Shown in pieces: positions 45,585 to 55,156 of a DNA stretch of 64,000 nucleotides. The notes below the pieces were generated by a model. It did no database searches. It worked only from the letters and a program-made list of their open reading frames with translations, and had not been told where the DNA came from. The stretch spans positions 28,219 through 92,218 of the forward strand of contig JHWZ01000011.1 of the NCBI GenBank assembly GCA_000687695.1, read 5' to 3'. Source of the DNA: Lachnospiraceae bacterium P6B14. Lineage in GTDB: Bacteria; Bacillota; Clostridia; Lachnospirales; Lachnospiraceae. Position 1 is the first letter of the stretch. Every line of letters starts with the position of its first letter. The translations under genes were made by a program, and so were the position numbers.

Positions 45585-46463
45585 ATGAAGGGAATCGTAC
45601 TTGCGGGAGGCTCCGGCACCAGGCTGTATCCGCTGACTCAGGTGACGTCAAAGCAACTGCTTCCTATTTTTGATAAACCTATGATCTACTATCCGTTGTC
45701 AGTGCTGATGCTGGCAGGGATACGTGAGATATTGATCATATCTACACCGGAGGATCTGCCGAGATTTGAGAGCCTTTTAAAGGATGGTTCGCAGTTCGGG
45801 ATCGAGCTGTCGTACAAGGTCCAGCCGTCGCCCGACGGACTCGCGCAGGCGTTCATCCTGGGTGAGGATTTCATCGGTGATGATACGGTGGCGATGGTTT
45901 TGGGAGACAATATCTTCCACGGGCAGGGGCTGACCGATATCCTCAGAAGGGCTGCCAGAAAGGATGACGGAGCCACTATATTCGGTTACTATGTCGAGGA
46001 TCCGGAGCGCTTCGGTATCGTCGAGTTTGATAAGGACGGGCATGTGGTGTCCATCGAGGAGAAGCCCGAGAAGCCGAAGAGCAACTACTGTGTGACCGGT
46101 CTGTATTTCTACGATAACAAGGTCGTTGAATATGCGAAGAACCTCGCGCCTTCGGCCAGAGGAGAGCTCGAGATCACGGATCTGAACAGGATATATCTCG
46201 AAAAAGAAAAGCTGTCAGTAGAGCTTTTGGGACGCGGTTTCACATGGCTTGATACCGGGACTCATGAGTCGCTCATGGAGGCATCGAATTTCGTCCAGAC
46301 AGTTGAGAAACATCAGCACAGAAAGATAAGCTGTCTCGAGGAGATCGCCTACGAAAACGGATGGATAGATCGTGCCGGGATGCTTTCGGCTTATGAGATA
46401 TATAAAAAGAGTCAGTACGGACAGTACCTGATGGACGTACTTGAAGGTAAGTATCACTCATAA
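45585..46463 (+). CDS. rfbA: Glucose-1-phosphate thymidylyltransferase
   Basis: Makes dTDP-glucose, first step to dTDP-rhamnose and related sugars for cell-wall polysaccharides. [66 protein letters not shown] and [19 protein letters not shown] are textbook RmlA; 292 aa is standard. GAGGAGG precedes the ATG. No rfbB, C or D genes are near, so the pathway is split across the genome. The FIST-EAL gene follows after 46 bp. Confidence 0.97.
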   Translation: MKGIVLAGGSGTRLYPLTQVTSKQLLPIFDKPMIYYPLSVLMLAGIREILIISTPEDLPRFESLLKDGSQFGIELSYKVQPSPDGLAQAFILGEDFIGDDTVAMVLGDNIFHGQGLTDILRRAARKDDGATIFGYYVEDPERFGIVEFDKDGHVVSIEEKPEKPKSNYCVTGLYFYDNKVVEYAKNLAPSARGELEITDLNRIYLEKEKLSVELLGRGFTWLDTGTHESLMEASNFVQTVEKHQHRKISCLEEIAYENGWIDRAGMLSAYEIYKKSQYGQYLMDVLEGKYHS

Positions 46464-46509
46464 AAAAACAACAGGGAAAAGGACTACGGGGATAAAGGAG
46501 ATAAGGGTT

Positions 46510-49035
46510 ATGTTCACATGGAATTTTCAGTATGTTTCCAGAGCGAGGCTCGCTGAGACCTTCAACCAGCTCTCGCTAAACTCACAGCGCGGTGATATCC
46601 TGATCCGCATCCATACTGCGATCCACAGCGAGGAGGAGGCAGTGGAGCTCGCGGGATTCATAAAGGAGCAGGTGCCGGGAGCGCACATATTCGGTACATC
46701 CACCTCAGCGGTTATCGAGGAAGGAAAGATGATCCCGAGTCAGTGTGTGATCAGCGTGACGCAGATGACTCACGGCAGTATCCATACCGCTATACTTCCA
46801 ACATTTGATGAAAAAAAAGACGAACCTATGCCGGCAGAGAGGCTCTGTATGGATGTCCGCGAAAACGCAGCGGGAATCGATACAAAGCTGATGCTCACAT
46901 TCCTTACGAGCAAATACCCGGATGTATACAGGTTTGTCGAGATGTGCAATGACTTTTTGCCGGGAGTTCGCATGATAGGAGGTCTGGCCAATGCCCCGGA
47001 TATCAATCTCGGAAAGGTGATGAAGGGCGGATTTGTATTTGACGAGAAGGGCTGGTCATCCAGATCCATCATCGTGGCATCCATCTCGGGTGAGGAGCTC
47101 GACGTCTACAATTACTGCGCGACCGGTGTGCAGCCGATTGGCGATGAGCTCGAGATAACAGACACGGATGGCACCATCATAAAGGAGATCGACGGCAGAC
47201 CTGCGGATGAGTTCTACCGCGACAATGTCGGAGAGGCAGTGAGAGAGCGTTCCGAGATCGCAAAGCTGTTCCCGTTTGTGTACGCTGATGCCGCGGACGT
47301 GCCTATTTTTCTTCACTACGAGAACGATCAGATCCGCGCCAATCACAACGTGATAAAAGGGAAAAAGCTAAAGAGAGCATTTATATATGACAGAAAAATA
47401 GTCGCTGATAATAAAGCGATGTTCAGACGTATAGAGAACTTCGAAAAGGCCGAGACCATATTTGCCTACTCGTGTATTTCGAGGGCGAGACTGTATGCAA
47501 ACAGTGTAAAATGGGAGATGTCCGCATACGAGAACTCCAACATGTGCGGCTGCATAACCGAGGGTGAGATCGCGTATGTAAACGGCAAAAATACTTTCGC
47601 GAACGGTTCATTCGTTATGTCTGTAATGGGTGAGGCGCCTGCTTCACAGCGTTTCAATTCATTTGTGTTCTCGCATACGGAGAGCCTGTCTGCTGATAAC
47701 AATGACCTTCTGTCCTACCTCATGGAGGTCGAGGGAACGATCGAAGCCGACTCCAAGGTAAAGGTACCAAAGGAGCTCACCGATTTCATCAGAGACTGCG
47801 AGCTGAACCTGATGCATTCGGAATCAGAGGATCTGCCAAACGAGGCAGCTCTTTCTCTGGACATGAAGGTAAAGGGCTACGACAGGATCTGTATGATCCG
47901 CGTTACGGATATCGCAAACATAGAGGCCGTGTTCTCCGAGCAGGCCATCAGCATGACCTACAGAAACTTTGTCGCAAAGTGCGCGAGCTGTGCGGAGCGC
48001 AAAAACTATCATATCTACATCCTGGACAAATGGGCGCTCGCTATCGGCGCGCCGTCCTACATGGTAAAGCTGTCCCAGTTCAAAAATGACATGGAGACGC
48101 TGCAGCATGAACTGTTCACAAACAGCGCTGATTTCATAGCCATCGTTCCTACGTTCTGCATCATCGACAACTGTACGCTCGAGAATCTGAGCGACTCATA
48201 TAACAAGGCCCGCATGGAGATGACTCAGAAAAATATCCAGTTCCTCGTATATGACGGTGGAGCGAATGTTATAAATATTGATAACATCAGAGAGAGATAT
48301 CACATGGTAAATGTGATCAACTACGCCATCGCGCATGACGGGGTGATCCCGTATTTCCAGGGGATCCATGACAATGATCTCGGAACCATCCACCACTACG
48401 AGTCACTGATGAGGATACGTGACGAGGACGGAAAGATATACTATCCGGGAGAGTTTTTGGATGTGGCGAGATCCTATGGACTTCTGTACGACTCGATCTC
48501 AAAGATCATGATCCAAAAGGTATTTGACAGGTTCAAGGATTACCCGCAGCTCAGTGTGAGCATAAACTTAGGACTTCGCGATATCAAAAATGACGATATA
48601 ACGGAGATAATATATGATAATCTTGCTTCGGTTTCTCATCCTGAGAACTTCGTTTTTGAGATACTCGAAAACGAGGATATCGAGGCCTATGAGTATATGG
48701 TAAGCTTTGTTGACAAGATCCACTCGCTCGGTGGAATGATATCGATAGATGATTTCGGCAGCGGGTACTCGAACCTGCAGCACATACTCAGTATACAGAC
48801 AGACTTTTTGAAGCTCGATGGCTCCATAGTCAGAAACTGTCATGTTGACAGGGAGTCGGAAAACATGGTTGCGCTGATGGGCGCGTGGAGAGATTTGTCC
48901 TCAAAAAAGATGTCGATCGTGGCAGAGTATGTTGAAAACAAAGAGATACAGAAAAAACTCATATTGTACGGCATTGATTATTCGCAGGGATACCTGTTTT
49001 CCAAGCCCTCCCCGCAGATAGGAGAATTGAAGTGA
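46510..49035 (+). CDS. FIST sensor fused to an EAL phosphodiesterase domain
   Basis: Cytoplasmic signalling protein of 841 aa, predicted to bind a small ligand and break down cyclic di-GMP. FIST_N (about 25-215, IRIHTAIHSEEEAVELAGFI and HIFGTSTSAVIEEGK) and FIST_C (about 215-380, CATGVQPIGDELEITDTDG) are followed by a region of about 200 residues that may be a decayed GGDEF (no GGDEF motif). The EAL domain (about 590-835) keeps ExLxR as ESLMR, SINLGL, FEILEN, IDDFGSGYSN, LKLDGS, AEYVEN and YSQGYLFSKP, so the catalytic set looks intact. The ATG at 46510 has AAGGAG upstream; the frame opens earlier inside rfbA. It overlaps the next gene by 4 bp. Confidence 0.85.
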   Translation: MFTWNFQYVSRARLAETFNQLSLNSQRGDILIRIHTAIHSEEEAVELAGFIKEQVPGAHIFGTSTSAVIEEGKMIPSQCVISVTQMTHGSIHTAILPTFDEKKDEPMPAERLCMDVRENAAGIDTKLMLTFLTSKYPDVYRFVEMCNDFLPGVRMIGGLANAPDINLGKVMKGGFVFDEKGWSSRSIIVASISGEELDVYNYCATGVQPIGDELEITDTDGTIIKEIDGRPADEFYRDNVGEAVRERSEIAKLFPFVYADAADVPIFLHYENDQIRANHNVIKGKKLKRAFIYDRKIVADNKAMFRRIENFEKAETIFAYSCISRARLYANSVKWEMSAYENSNMCGCITEGEIAYVNGKNTFANGSFVMSVMGEAPASQRFNSFVFSHTESLSADNNDLLSYLMEVEGTIEADSKVKVPKELTDFIRDCELNLMHSESEDLPNEAALSLDMKVKGYDRICMIRVTDIANIEAVFSEQAISMTYRNFVAKCASCAERKNYHIYILDKWALAIGAPSYMVKLSQFKNDMETLQHELFTNSADFIAIVPTFCIIDNCTLENLSDSYNKARMEMTQKNIQFLVYDGGANVINIDNIRERYHMVNVINYAIAHDGVIPYFQGIHDNDLGTIHHYESLMRIRDEDGKIYYPGEFLDVARSYGLLYDSISKIMIQKVFDRFKDYPQLSVSINLGLRDIKNDDITEIIYDNLASVSHPENFVFEILENEDIEAYEYMVSFVDKIHSLGGMISIDDFGSGYSNLQHILSIQTDFLKLDGSIVRNCHVDRESENMVALMGAWRDLSSKKMSIVAEYVENKEIQKKLILYGIDYSQGYLFSKPSPQIGELK

Positions 49036-50846
49036 GACTGACAGAGCAGATGCGGAGAGAGGGAAAAAGCTCGTCCAATGACCGTAGAGTTATCGGGCTC
49101 ATGGTAGAGGATCTCTTCGCCGATTACACGAGAGAAGTCATACACAGTGTGTACCACGCGATGCCTGACGGGAAGGACTATCGTCTGGTAGTCATGGTAG
49201 GAAAATACGATGACGACACCTACAGTGACCAAAACAGGCACGCGTACAGGTCTATCTGTAATTCCGTATATAAGATCGTTGAAATGTGTGATATCGACGG
49301 CCTTATTCTTTCTTTGGGTAGCCTGAATTATCTCGGCGAGTCATTTTTGCGCTCGTCTATCATGAAGCATTACAGGGATATACCGAAGGTGTTCATATCG
49401 GCAGACCTTGAGGGTTGTGTGTCCGTCAGGTATGATAACGAAGCGGGTATCCGCGAGGCGATAGACATCCTGATCAACATATACGGCGTGAAAAATATCT
49501 GTATGCTCGGCGGTCGTGATGACAACAACGATGCGCTCCTCAGAAAGCTTATATTCAAAAAAACACTTACTGAAAAAGGACTTCAGTATTCCGAGGATTC
49601 CTTCGTGGAGAGCGACATGAGCGCAAACACGGAGAAGGAAGCTGAGCTGTTGCTTGAAAAAAATCCTGACGCGGAGGCGGTATTCTGCGTCAATGATTCG
49701 GTGGCTATCGGCCTGTATTCCGTAATGGAAAAAAGAGGTCTGGTGCCCGGAAAGGATATTTACGTTTTCGGTTTTGATAACACGCACATGGCAGGAGAGC
49801 TCATCCCGTCCCTGGCATCCGTCGGATCAAAAGAAACGACCGTGGGACGCCGCGCGATGGAGATTTTGCTTGACTGGATGAACGGAGAAAGCGTGACCTC
49901 CGAGCTCGTTCCGACCATGCTCTACGGCAGACAGTCACTCGAGATAGACATGTATGATTTCACGGCCATCGATCTGATGGATGTCAGTGAAGAAGCTATC
50001 TACAGGATGTTTAACGAGTGTTTCTATCGCTACAGAAATGAAAACTATCTGCGCGAGGACGTAAATCTGAAAAGACTTTTTTATGAGTTTATTTCAAGAA
50101 TAATAGCGAGCATCAGAAGACGTTATATGAGCGACGAGGAAAACGAAGAGATATGCAAACTCGTTGATGTTTTTATTGATAATAATGCGCTCGCGTATAC
50201 CGATATCAGAAAGCTGATGATAAGTATCGACAGGCTTCAGATAGCCATAAATAATGTGGCTGATAAATCGCTTTCCACCAACGCGATGATCAACAAGATA
50301 TTTTTACAGCTTAAAAATAAAATGATCTATTCTCTGTCGCAGGAGAAGGAAAGAGATGCCAGACTGATCGGTTCGGACAGACAAAAAATCCAGTTGTTCC
50401 TCGCGGAGAATACCGACTATACCGGAGAGGATGTAAAGTCAATAGATGACCTCATCGGCGGTGTCGAGCTGCTGGGTATGGACAATGTTGCCATCTATCT
50501 GTACGATGAGCCGGTCAAATATGAGAAGGGCGGTGATGGGGAGTTCCCTGAGACCATCAGGCTGAAATGCGTTATGAAGGACGGAAAACTGTATGTACCG
50601 TCCGAGGAGAGACAGCTCGGGGCGGTCAGAGACATGTTCGTACGAGAGGAGCTCTCATCGAAATGCAGAGGATATATCGTTCTGCCTATTTTTCATGGTG
50701 TGTCGATCTACGGAGTGATCGCGTGTGAACTGTGTGAGAGCGTATTCTATAAAGGCGAGTACATCGCGGACCAGCTCGGAAGGATCATCCATTCGTTTGA
50801 GACTGACGGCTGGAGCGATTGGAAATACAAAAACAAAAAGAAATGA
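49032..50846 (+). CDS. LacI-type ligand-binding sensor with GAF-like C-terminus, no DNA-binding domain
   Basis: 604-aa cytoplasmic protein. Residues about 18-310 form a periplasmic-binding-protein-like fold of the LacI regulator type (VIGLMVEDLFADYTREVIHS, AVFCVNDSVAIGLYSVMEKR, IYVFGFDNTHMAGELIPSLA), but there is no helix-turn-helix before it and no signal peptide. A helical middle (about 320-445) leads to a GAF-like domain (about 455-600). Similar proteins in Clostridia usually end in GGDEF or EAL; here the output domain is absent. GTG start overlaps the FIST-EAL stop, so the two probably act together, the sensor perhaps supplying ligand control in trans (inference). Confidence 0.7.
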   Translation: MRLTEQMRREGKSSSNDRRVIGLMVEDLFADYTREVIHSVYHAMPDGKDYRLVVMVGKYDDDTYSDQNRHAYRSICNSVYKIVEMCDIDGLILSLGSLNYLGESFLRSSIMKHYRDIPKVFISADLEGCVSVRYDNEAGIREAIDILINIYGVKNICMLGGRDDNNDALLRKLIFKKTLTEKGLQYSEDSFVESDMSANTEKEAELLLEKNPDAEAVFCVNDSVAIGLYSVMEKRGLVPGKDIYVFGFDNTHMAGELIPSLASVGSKETTVGRRAMEILLDWMNGESVTSELVPTMLYGRQSLEIDMYDFTAIDLMDVSEEAIYRMFNECFYRYRNENYLREDVNLKRLFYEFISRIIASIRRRYMSDEENEEICKLVDVFIDNNALAYTDIRKLMISIDRLQIAINNVADKSLSTNAMINKIFLQLKNKMIYSLSQEKERDARLIGSDRQKIQLFLAENTDYTGEDVKSIDDLIGGVELLGMDNVAIYLYDEPVKYEKGGDGEFPETIRLKCVMKDGKLYVPSEERQLGAVRDMFVREELSSKCRGYIVLPIFHGVSIYGVIACELCESVFYKGEYIADQLGRIIHSFETDGWSDWKYKNKKK

Positions 50847-50861
50847 TAAAGGAGGATCTTT

Positions 50862-51623
50862 ATGTACCTGTCATCCAAAAAACACATTCTTTCGCAGGCG
50901 CTGATAAATGCAACAGTGATTCAGATCATGGCTGTGATAGCGCAGTTTGTGATCAGGGTATGCATGCACGGAAAAAGAAAAAGACCGGATATTCTGAACT
51001 TAAAAATATGGACATTGGAGTATATAGTAACCTGTATTTCCATCGTCCTTACCGTGCTCGTTTTCGTCCTGGCGATCAAAAAAGTAAAAAAATATATCAG
51101 TATGGTCGATGAGGAAGACCGAAAGATGATGGGACGTCTGCAGGAGGACAAGCTCGGTGAGACTCTGTCCGCGCTGTCTGCGGATGTCATGCTCAAACTC
51201 CTTAAAGTATGGGCAGTGATCCTGGTCGGACTCGAATTGATTCACGCAGTGGTATCTGTTATGTATCGCAGGTTTATAGTGGATCTGTATGCTCTGAATA
51301 CTCCCAAGGGAACTCTTAAAAGAGCGGACCTTATTAATATATACAATCATACTCATGGTTTCAAATATCTGACTATGGCGGGTGCCCTGGTCATAGGTGT
51401 GATAATCACTGCAGTCATACTTGAAAACAGGATGCTGGAGATATTATCCGTAGCTGCGGCTCTGATATTTTTGACTGCTTTTTGTGCGGTTGACATCAGC
51501 AAGATATCTGTTTTCGGAATGAATCTTCGCATCGTTTGGACATCAGTTATATTCCATATTATTCAGACTGTCGGTATGGTCAGCTTTGCTATCTATCTGA
51601 GAGTGAAATATAAGGGAGTATAG
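50862..51623 (+). CDS. Six-helix membrane protein of unknown function
   Basis: 253-aa hydrophobic protein that I do not recognise. About six membrane segments: near 12-31, 48-70, 107-130, 166-186, 189-208 and 220-245. A charged cytoplasmic loop (KKVKKYISMVDEEDRKMMGR) follows the second helix. AAAGGAGG precedes the ATG, 15 bp after the LacI-type sensor gene, and the stop shares its last base with the next gene's GTG. Its place between a sensor and a secreted protease suggests a role in the same signalling or envelope function, but nothing in the sequence shows it. Confidence 0.75.
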   Translation: MYLSSKKHILSQALINATVIQIMAVIAQFVIRVCMHGKRKRPDILNLKIWTLEYIVTCISIVLTVLVFVLAIKKVKKYISMVDEEDRKMMGRLQEDKLGETLSALSADVMLKLLKVWAVILVGLELIHAVVSVMYRRFIVDLYALNTPKGTLKRADLINIYNHTHGFKYLTMAGALVIGVIITAVILENRMLEILSVAAALIFLTAFCAVDISKISVFGMNLRIVWTSVIFHIIQTVGMVSFAIYLRVKYKGV

Positions 51624-52873
51624 TGAGGATGAGAAGAAAACTGCTTGGCATTTTTATGGTGTGTATAATGATGCTGACAGCGTGTGGTGACGAGGTAGAG
51701 CCGACCAAACCACCTTCACCGATACGTACGTTAAATCCCGACAGATATGTCCATGGTGAGGATGGGTATTATTGCCTGGATGATGACGGTGTGCCGGTAG
51801 AGCTCAGGGCACAGGTCGGTGGTACATGCTGGCTTTTTGCGGCAGCGGTATGTATGGAAACGGGGTATGAGCGGACGCATGGGGGCGAGATTAAGATCGA
51901 TCCGATGAAACTGCTCGATAAGGTTTATGGCGAAGATAAGAAGGAAGGGTATTTCGTCAAAAACGTTGGCGCGAGAGAATTCGGCGGGTATGGCGGTCTG
52001 GTGATCCATGCTCTGTCGAACGGCTTTGACGGATATGTATTGGACCGTGGGATCCGGCTGCCGGACAATGAGACTGATACTATAAAGAAATATATAAAAG
52101 AATACGGGGCGGTTTACTTCGCCGTTCCGGATACAGTGGCTACGAAGAAGGGAACCTTCGACGGCTACACTACGATAAACCATGTGACGAGTCCCGATAA
52201 CTATGATCACTCCATAGCGGCTGTGGGATGGGATGATCACTTCCCGAAGAAGTATTTCGTCGATACGCCGTCACAGGACGGAGCGTGGTTGACCGCGAAC
52301 TCCCAGGAGAACGCCGATTATTATTACGTGTCGTATGACACCAAGCCGGAGGCTGTATTTGACCACCCGCAGTGTATGTCGATGTCGGATGAGTATTCGG
52401 CAGTCGCCAGCCATGACTGCGGTTTCGATGAAAAATGTTCAATAAAAATGAAGAAAGGCTGCACGACTGCAAATGTTTTTCATAAAGAGGGGACGCTGTC
52501 TGCGGTAGGTACGTATTCGCTTGGAAGGAACCGTGATATAACGATCGAGATATATGATGAGCACCTTAAAAATGTTATATATACACAGACGGCGCATCTT
52601 CCCGAGTACGGCTATCAGGTCGTGAAGCTCGATCAGCCTTTGGAGGTAAGAGACTATGCCATAGCGATCACATATTCATCCGGAGTGGCGCCGGTAGAGG
52701 GCAAGGGCTGGAAAGAAGAAAATCTGGTATTTAAACCGACATCCGGAAAAGGAGAATCTTTCGTAAAGATCGGAAAAAAATGGTACGACCTTCATGAAAG
52801 ATCCACGTCTGATATGCTCGGACGGAAGGGCAGGATCAATAATGCATGTATTAAAGGTTTATATGCAAAATAA
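51623..52873 (+). CDS. Lipoprotein with papain-like C1 peptidase and lectin-like domain
   Basis: Predicted surface cysteine protease anchored by lipid. Signal peptide ends in lipobox LTAC (Cys about 21). The C1 domain has the catalytic Cys near residue 69 in GGTCWLFAAAVCMETG, the His in NYDHSIAAVGWDDHFPKKYF and the Asn in GAWLTANSQ; the usual GAWxVKNSWG reads GAWLTANSQEN, so the Asn remains but the flanking Trp-Gly is lost. The C-terminal about 150 residues resemble the lectin-like domain often attached to these proteases. GTG (51623) or ATG (51629) may start it. In the family such proteins act on extracellular substrates; substrate unknown. Confidence 0.78.
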   Translation: MRMRRKLLGIFMVCIMMLTACGDEVEPTKPPSPIRTLNPDRYVHGEDGYYCLDDDGVPVELRAQVGGTCWLFAAAVCMETGYERTHGGEIKIDPMKLLDKVYGEDKKEGYFVKNVGAREFGGYGGLVIHALSNGFDGYVLDRGIRLPDNETDTIKKYIKEYGAVYFAVPDTVATKKGTFDGYTTINHVTSPDNYDHSIAAVGWDDHFPKKYFVDTPSQDGAWLTANSQENADYYYVSYDTKPEAVFDHPQCMSMSDEYSAVASHDCGFDEKCSIKMKKGCTTANVFHKEGTLSAVGTYSLGRNRDITIEIYDEHLKNVIYTQTAHLPEYGYQVVKLDQPLEVRDYAIAITYSSGVAPVEGKGWKEENLVFKPTSGKGESFVKIGKKWYDLHERSTSDMLGRKGRINNACIKGLYAK

Positions 52874-52893
52874 CAGATTGAAAATGACATAAG

Positions 52894-53946
52894 ATGAATA
52901 CGATTAACGGGTTGGAGAAAAAGAAAAAGAAACGGAAGTATATCATTATCGGTATACTTCTGCTTCTTTTTGTTTTGTATTGGGTTTTGGTATATTTTTT
53001 GGTAAGCGCTGCGTTGGTCCCGTCATTTATGAAGAAACTGGATTCGTTTTCAGAAGTTACCGAAAAGTCAGTATCCGAGCAAAAGCATACATCTGATATC
53101 AAAGAAAACCATAAAAAGGCTGTGGACGAGACTAACGCTTGGCTTGAGACGGCCAAGCATCAGAAATACGTTACGGAGTCCGAGGATGGGTATAAGCTGA
53201 CTGCGATGTGTTTCGAGCCGGACGCGGCGAGCGGATCAGCAGCGGGTGTGCCATTGGAGTCGGATGGGCACGACTGGGTGCTCGTGCTGCACGGATACAC
53301 GGGATGGAAGGAAGAAATGTATCCGTTCGCGATGGAGTACTGCAAGCGGGGATATCATGCGATGGTCCCCGATCTCAGATGTCAGGGCGAAAGCGAAGGC
53401 GATTTTATCGGTATGGGATATACGGACAGTTATGACTGTATGAGATGGATACAGGGGATACTGAAGCTGGATCCGAAGGCGCGGATAGTCCTGCATGGTC
53501 AGTCGATGGGGGCCGCCACGGCACTCATCATGTCGGGCAGGGATGATCTGCCTGATTGTGTACGCGCTATCGTATCCGACTGCTCATATACGGATGCATA
53601 TGCCATGTTTGAGAGCAAGATAAATGACTGGTTCTCACTGCCGGCGTTCCCGCTCGTGGACTCGGCGAGGCTGATGTTACTGCTCAGAGGCGGGTATGAT
53701 ATAAACAAAGCGTCCGCGGCAGATGCTGTAAAGAGGTCGCACACGCCGACGCTTTTTATACATGGTGCCGATGACCGGATGATAAGCGCGGATATGTCAA
53801 GAGAGCTGTATGAGGATTGTGCCTGCGCGGACAAGGAACTTCTCATCGTGGACGGCGCAGGACATGCGCAGTCCCAGGACAAGGATCCAAAGAGATATTA
53901 TGAAAGTGTATTTGGTTTTTTAAATACTTTTGAAAAACGAGGTTGA
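52894..53946 (+). CDS. Membrane-anchored alpha/beta hydrolase
   Basis: Serine hydrolase of the YfhR/BEM46-like type, 350 aa. One N-terminal helix (about 15-42) anchors it, with the enzyme outside or at the membrane face. The core shows VLVLHGYTGWKEEMYPFAME (oxyanion HG), the nucleophile elbow GQSMGAATAL, an acid Asp in FIHGADDRMISADMS and the His in DGAGHAQSQDKDP, so the triad is complete. Substrate unknown: esterase, thioesterase or peptidase are all possible. It is the last gene of the run from rfbA. The ABC operon promoter overlaps its stop codon. Confidence 0.85.
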   Translation: MNTINGLEKKKKKRKYIIIGILLLLFVLYWVLVYFLVSAALVPSFMKKLDSFSEVTEKSVSEQKHTSDIKENHKKAVDETNAWLETAKHQKYVTESEDGYKLTAMCFEPDAASGSAAGVPLESDGHDWVLVLHGYTGWKEEMYPFAMEYCKRGYHAMVPDLRCQGESEGDFIGMGYTDSYDCMRWIQGILKLDPKARIVLHGQSMGAATALIMSGRDDLPDCVRAIVSDCSYTDAYAMFESKINDWFSLPAFPLVDSARLMLLLRGGYDINKASAADAVKRSHTPTLFIHGADDRMISADMSRELYEDCACADKELLIVDGAGHAQSQDKDPKRYYESVFGFLNTFEKRG

Positions 53947-53971
53947 GAAAAACAAAAAAATGTTGTAAAAT
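53943..53971 (+). promoter_or_regulatory. Promoter of the four-gene ABC locus
   Basis: TTGAGA (53943-53948) and TAAAAT (53966-53971), 17-bp spacer; its -35 overlaps the hydrolase stop codon. Confidence 0.68.
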
Positions 53972-54015
53972 GACATAGATTGCACGAAATCTAAGTAACA
54001 CAAGGAGAGTACAGA

Positions 54016-55119
54016 ATGATTGAGGTTAAGCATTTAAAGAAAGCATACGAAAACATCACTCCTCTCAAGGATGTGAACACTGTCATAAATGATGGTGAGG
54101 TCATATCGATCATAGGCCCGTCCGGAACCGGAAAGTCGACATTTTTGCGCTGCCTGAATCAGCTCGAGGAAGCGACTGAGGGTGAGATCATAGTTGACGG
54201 GGTTGATATACTCAAAGACAAGAAAAACACCCACCTTCACAGAAAAGAAATGGGAATGGTATTTCAGTCATTTAACCTTTTTGATCACAAAATGATCATT
54301 GAAAATATAATGCTTGCCCCTGTGAAGATACTGGGGAGGACCAAACAGGAAGCTTACGATGAAGGAATGGAGCTGCTTGATACGGTAGGGCTCAAAGATA
54401 AGGCACTAAACTATCCTGAGGAGCTTTCCGGAGGACAAAAGCAGCGTGTGGCTATAGCGAGAGCTTTGGCGATGCACCCCAAAGTGATACTTTTTGATGA
54501 GCCCACATCAGCGCTTGATCCGACTATGGTATCGGAGGTGTTGGAGGTTATCAGAAAGATAGCAAAATCAGGTGTCACGATGCTTATAGTGACACATGAG
54601 ATGAGATTTGCAAGGGATGTTTCGAGCAGAGTATTTTTCATGGACGAGGGTGTGATCTACGAGGACGGAACTCCGGAACAGATATTTGAAAACCCTCAAA
54701 AAGAAAAAACAAAAAGGTTTATATTCCGTATCAGGACATGGAACAAAGAGATTACAAGTACTTCTTTTGATTTCTATGAAGCGAACGCTGAGTTTACATC
54801 ATTTGGACAGCGTCAGTATTTTGGTGAAAAAACGATTGCTTCCATCTCGCACGTGATGGAAGAGGTGCTGATGAACCGACTTATCCCTGCGATACAAGGC
54901 TCACAGAAAAATGATGAGTGGAAGATCGAGCTTCTGGTAAACGGCGGAGAGGAAGGAAGAGCGGTCGAGGTTATTTTTGACTGTACAAACTGCCAGGCTT
55001 ACAAAGAAGAGATCATAAAAAGCAAAAACGATGAGTTGTCGCAAAAGATAATTGATAATTATTCAACGGGATTGAAAGTAGAAGATGATTTGATATTTAA
55101 ATATACGATCAGTGATTGA
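54016..55119 (+). CDS. Amino-acid-type ABC ATPase with RsbW-like C-terminal domain (A1)
   Basis: ATP-binding subunit of a polar-amino-acid (GlnQ-type) importer. Walker [10 protein letters not shown] (34-42), Q-loop Gln84, signature LSGGQ (137-141), Walker B ILFDE (158-162) and His194 are intact. GlnQ proteins end near residue 240; this one has about 125 more. The tail resembles a decayed histidine-kinase-like ATPase of the SpoIIAB/RsbW type: a helix with [10 protein letters not shown] (278-287, matching the E..N box), then paired strands ([21 protein letters not shown]). The glycine-rich ATP lid is not recognisable. AAGGAG precedes the ATG. Next gene starts 37 bp later. The tail may be a regulatory or partner-binding domain (inference). 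Confidence 0.85.
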   Translation: MIEVKHLKKAYENITPLKDVNTVINDGEVISIIGPSGTGKSTFLRCLNQLEEATEGEIIVDGVDILKDKKNTHLHRKEMGMVFQSFNLFDHKMIIENIMLAPVKILGRTKQEAYDEGMELLDTVGLKDKALNYPEELSGGQKQRVAIARALAMHPKVILFDEPTSALDPTMVSEVLEVIRKIAKSGVTMLIVTHEMRFARDVSSRVFFMDEGVIYEDGTPEQIFENPQKEKTKRFIFRIRTWNKEITSTSFDFYEANAEFTSFGQRQYFGEKTIASISHVMEEVLMNRLIPAIQGSQKNDEWKIELLVNGGEEGRAVEVIFDCTNCQAYKEEIIKSKNDELSQKIIDNYSTGLKVEDDLIFKYTISD

Positions 55120-55156
55120 TGATGATTTTTATTCTGGAAAAGAGGATGCGATAAAT

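Noticed and set aside
45295..45651. 118-aa minus-strand ORF across the second 59-nt repeat
   Set aside because: Composed of repeat, promoter and the rfbA start read backwards; no domain or ribosome site.
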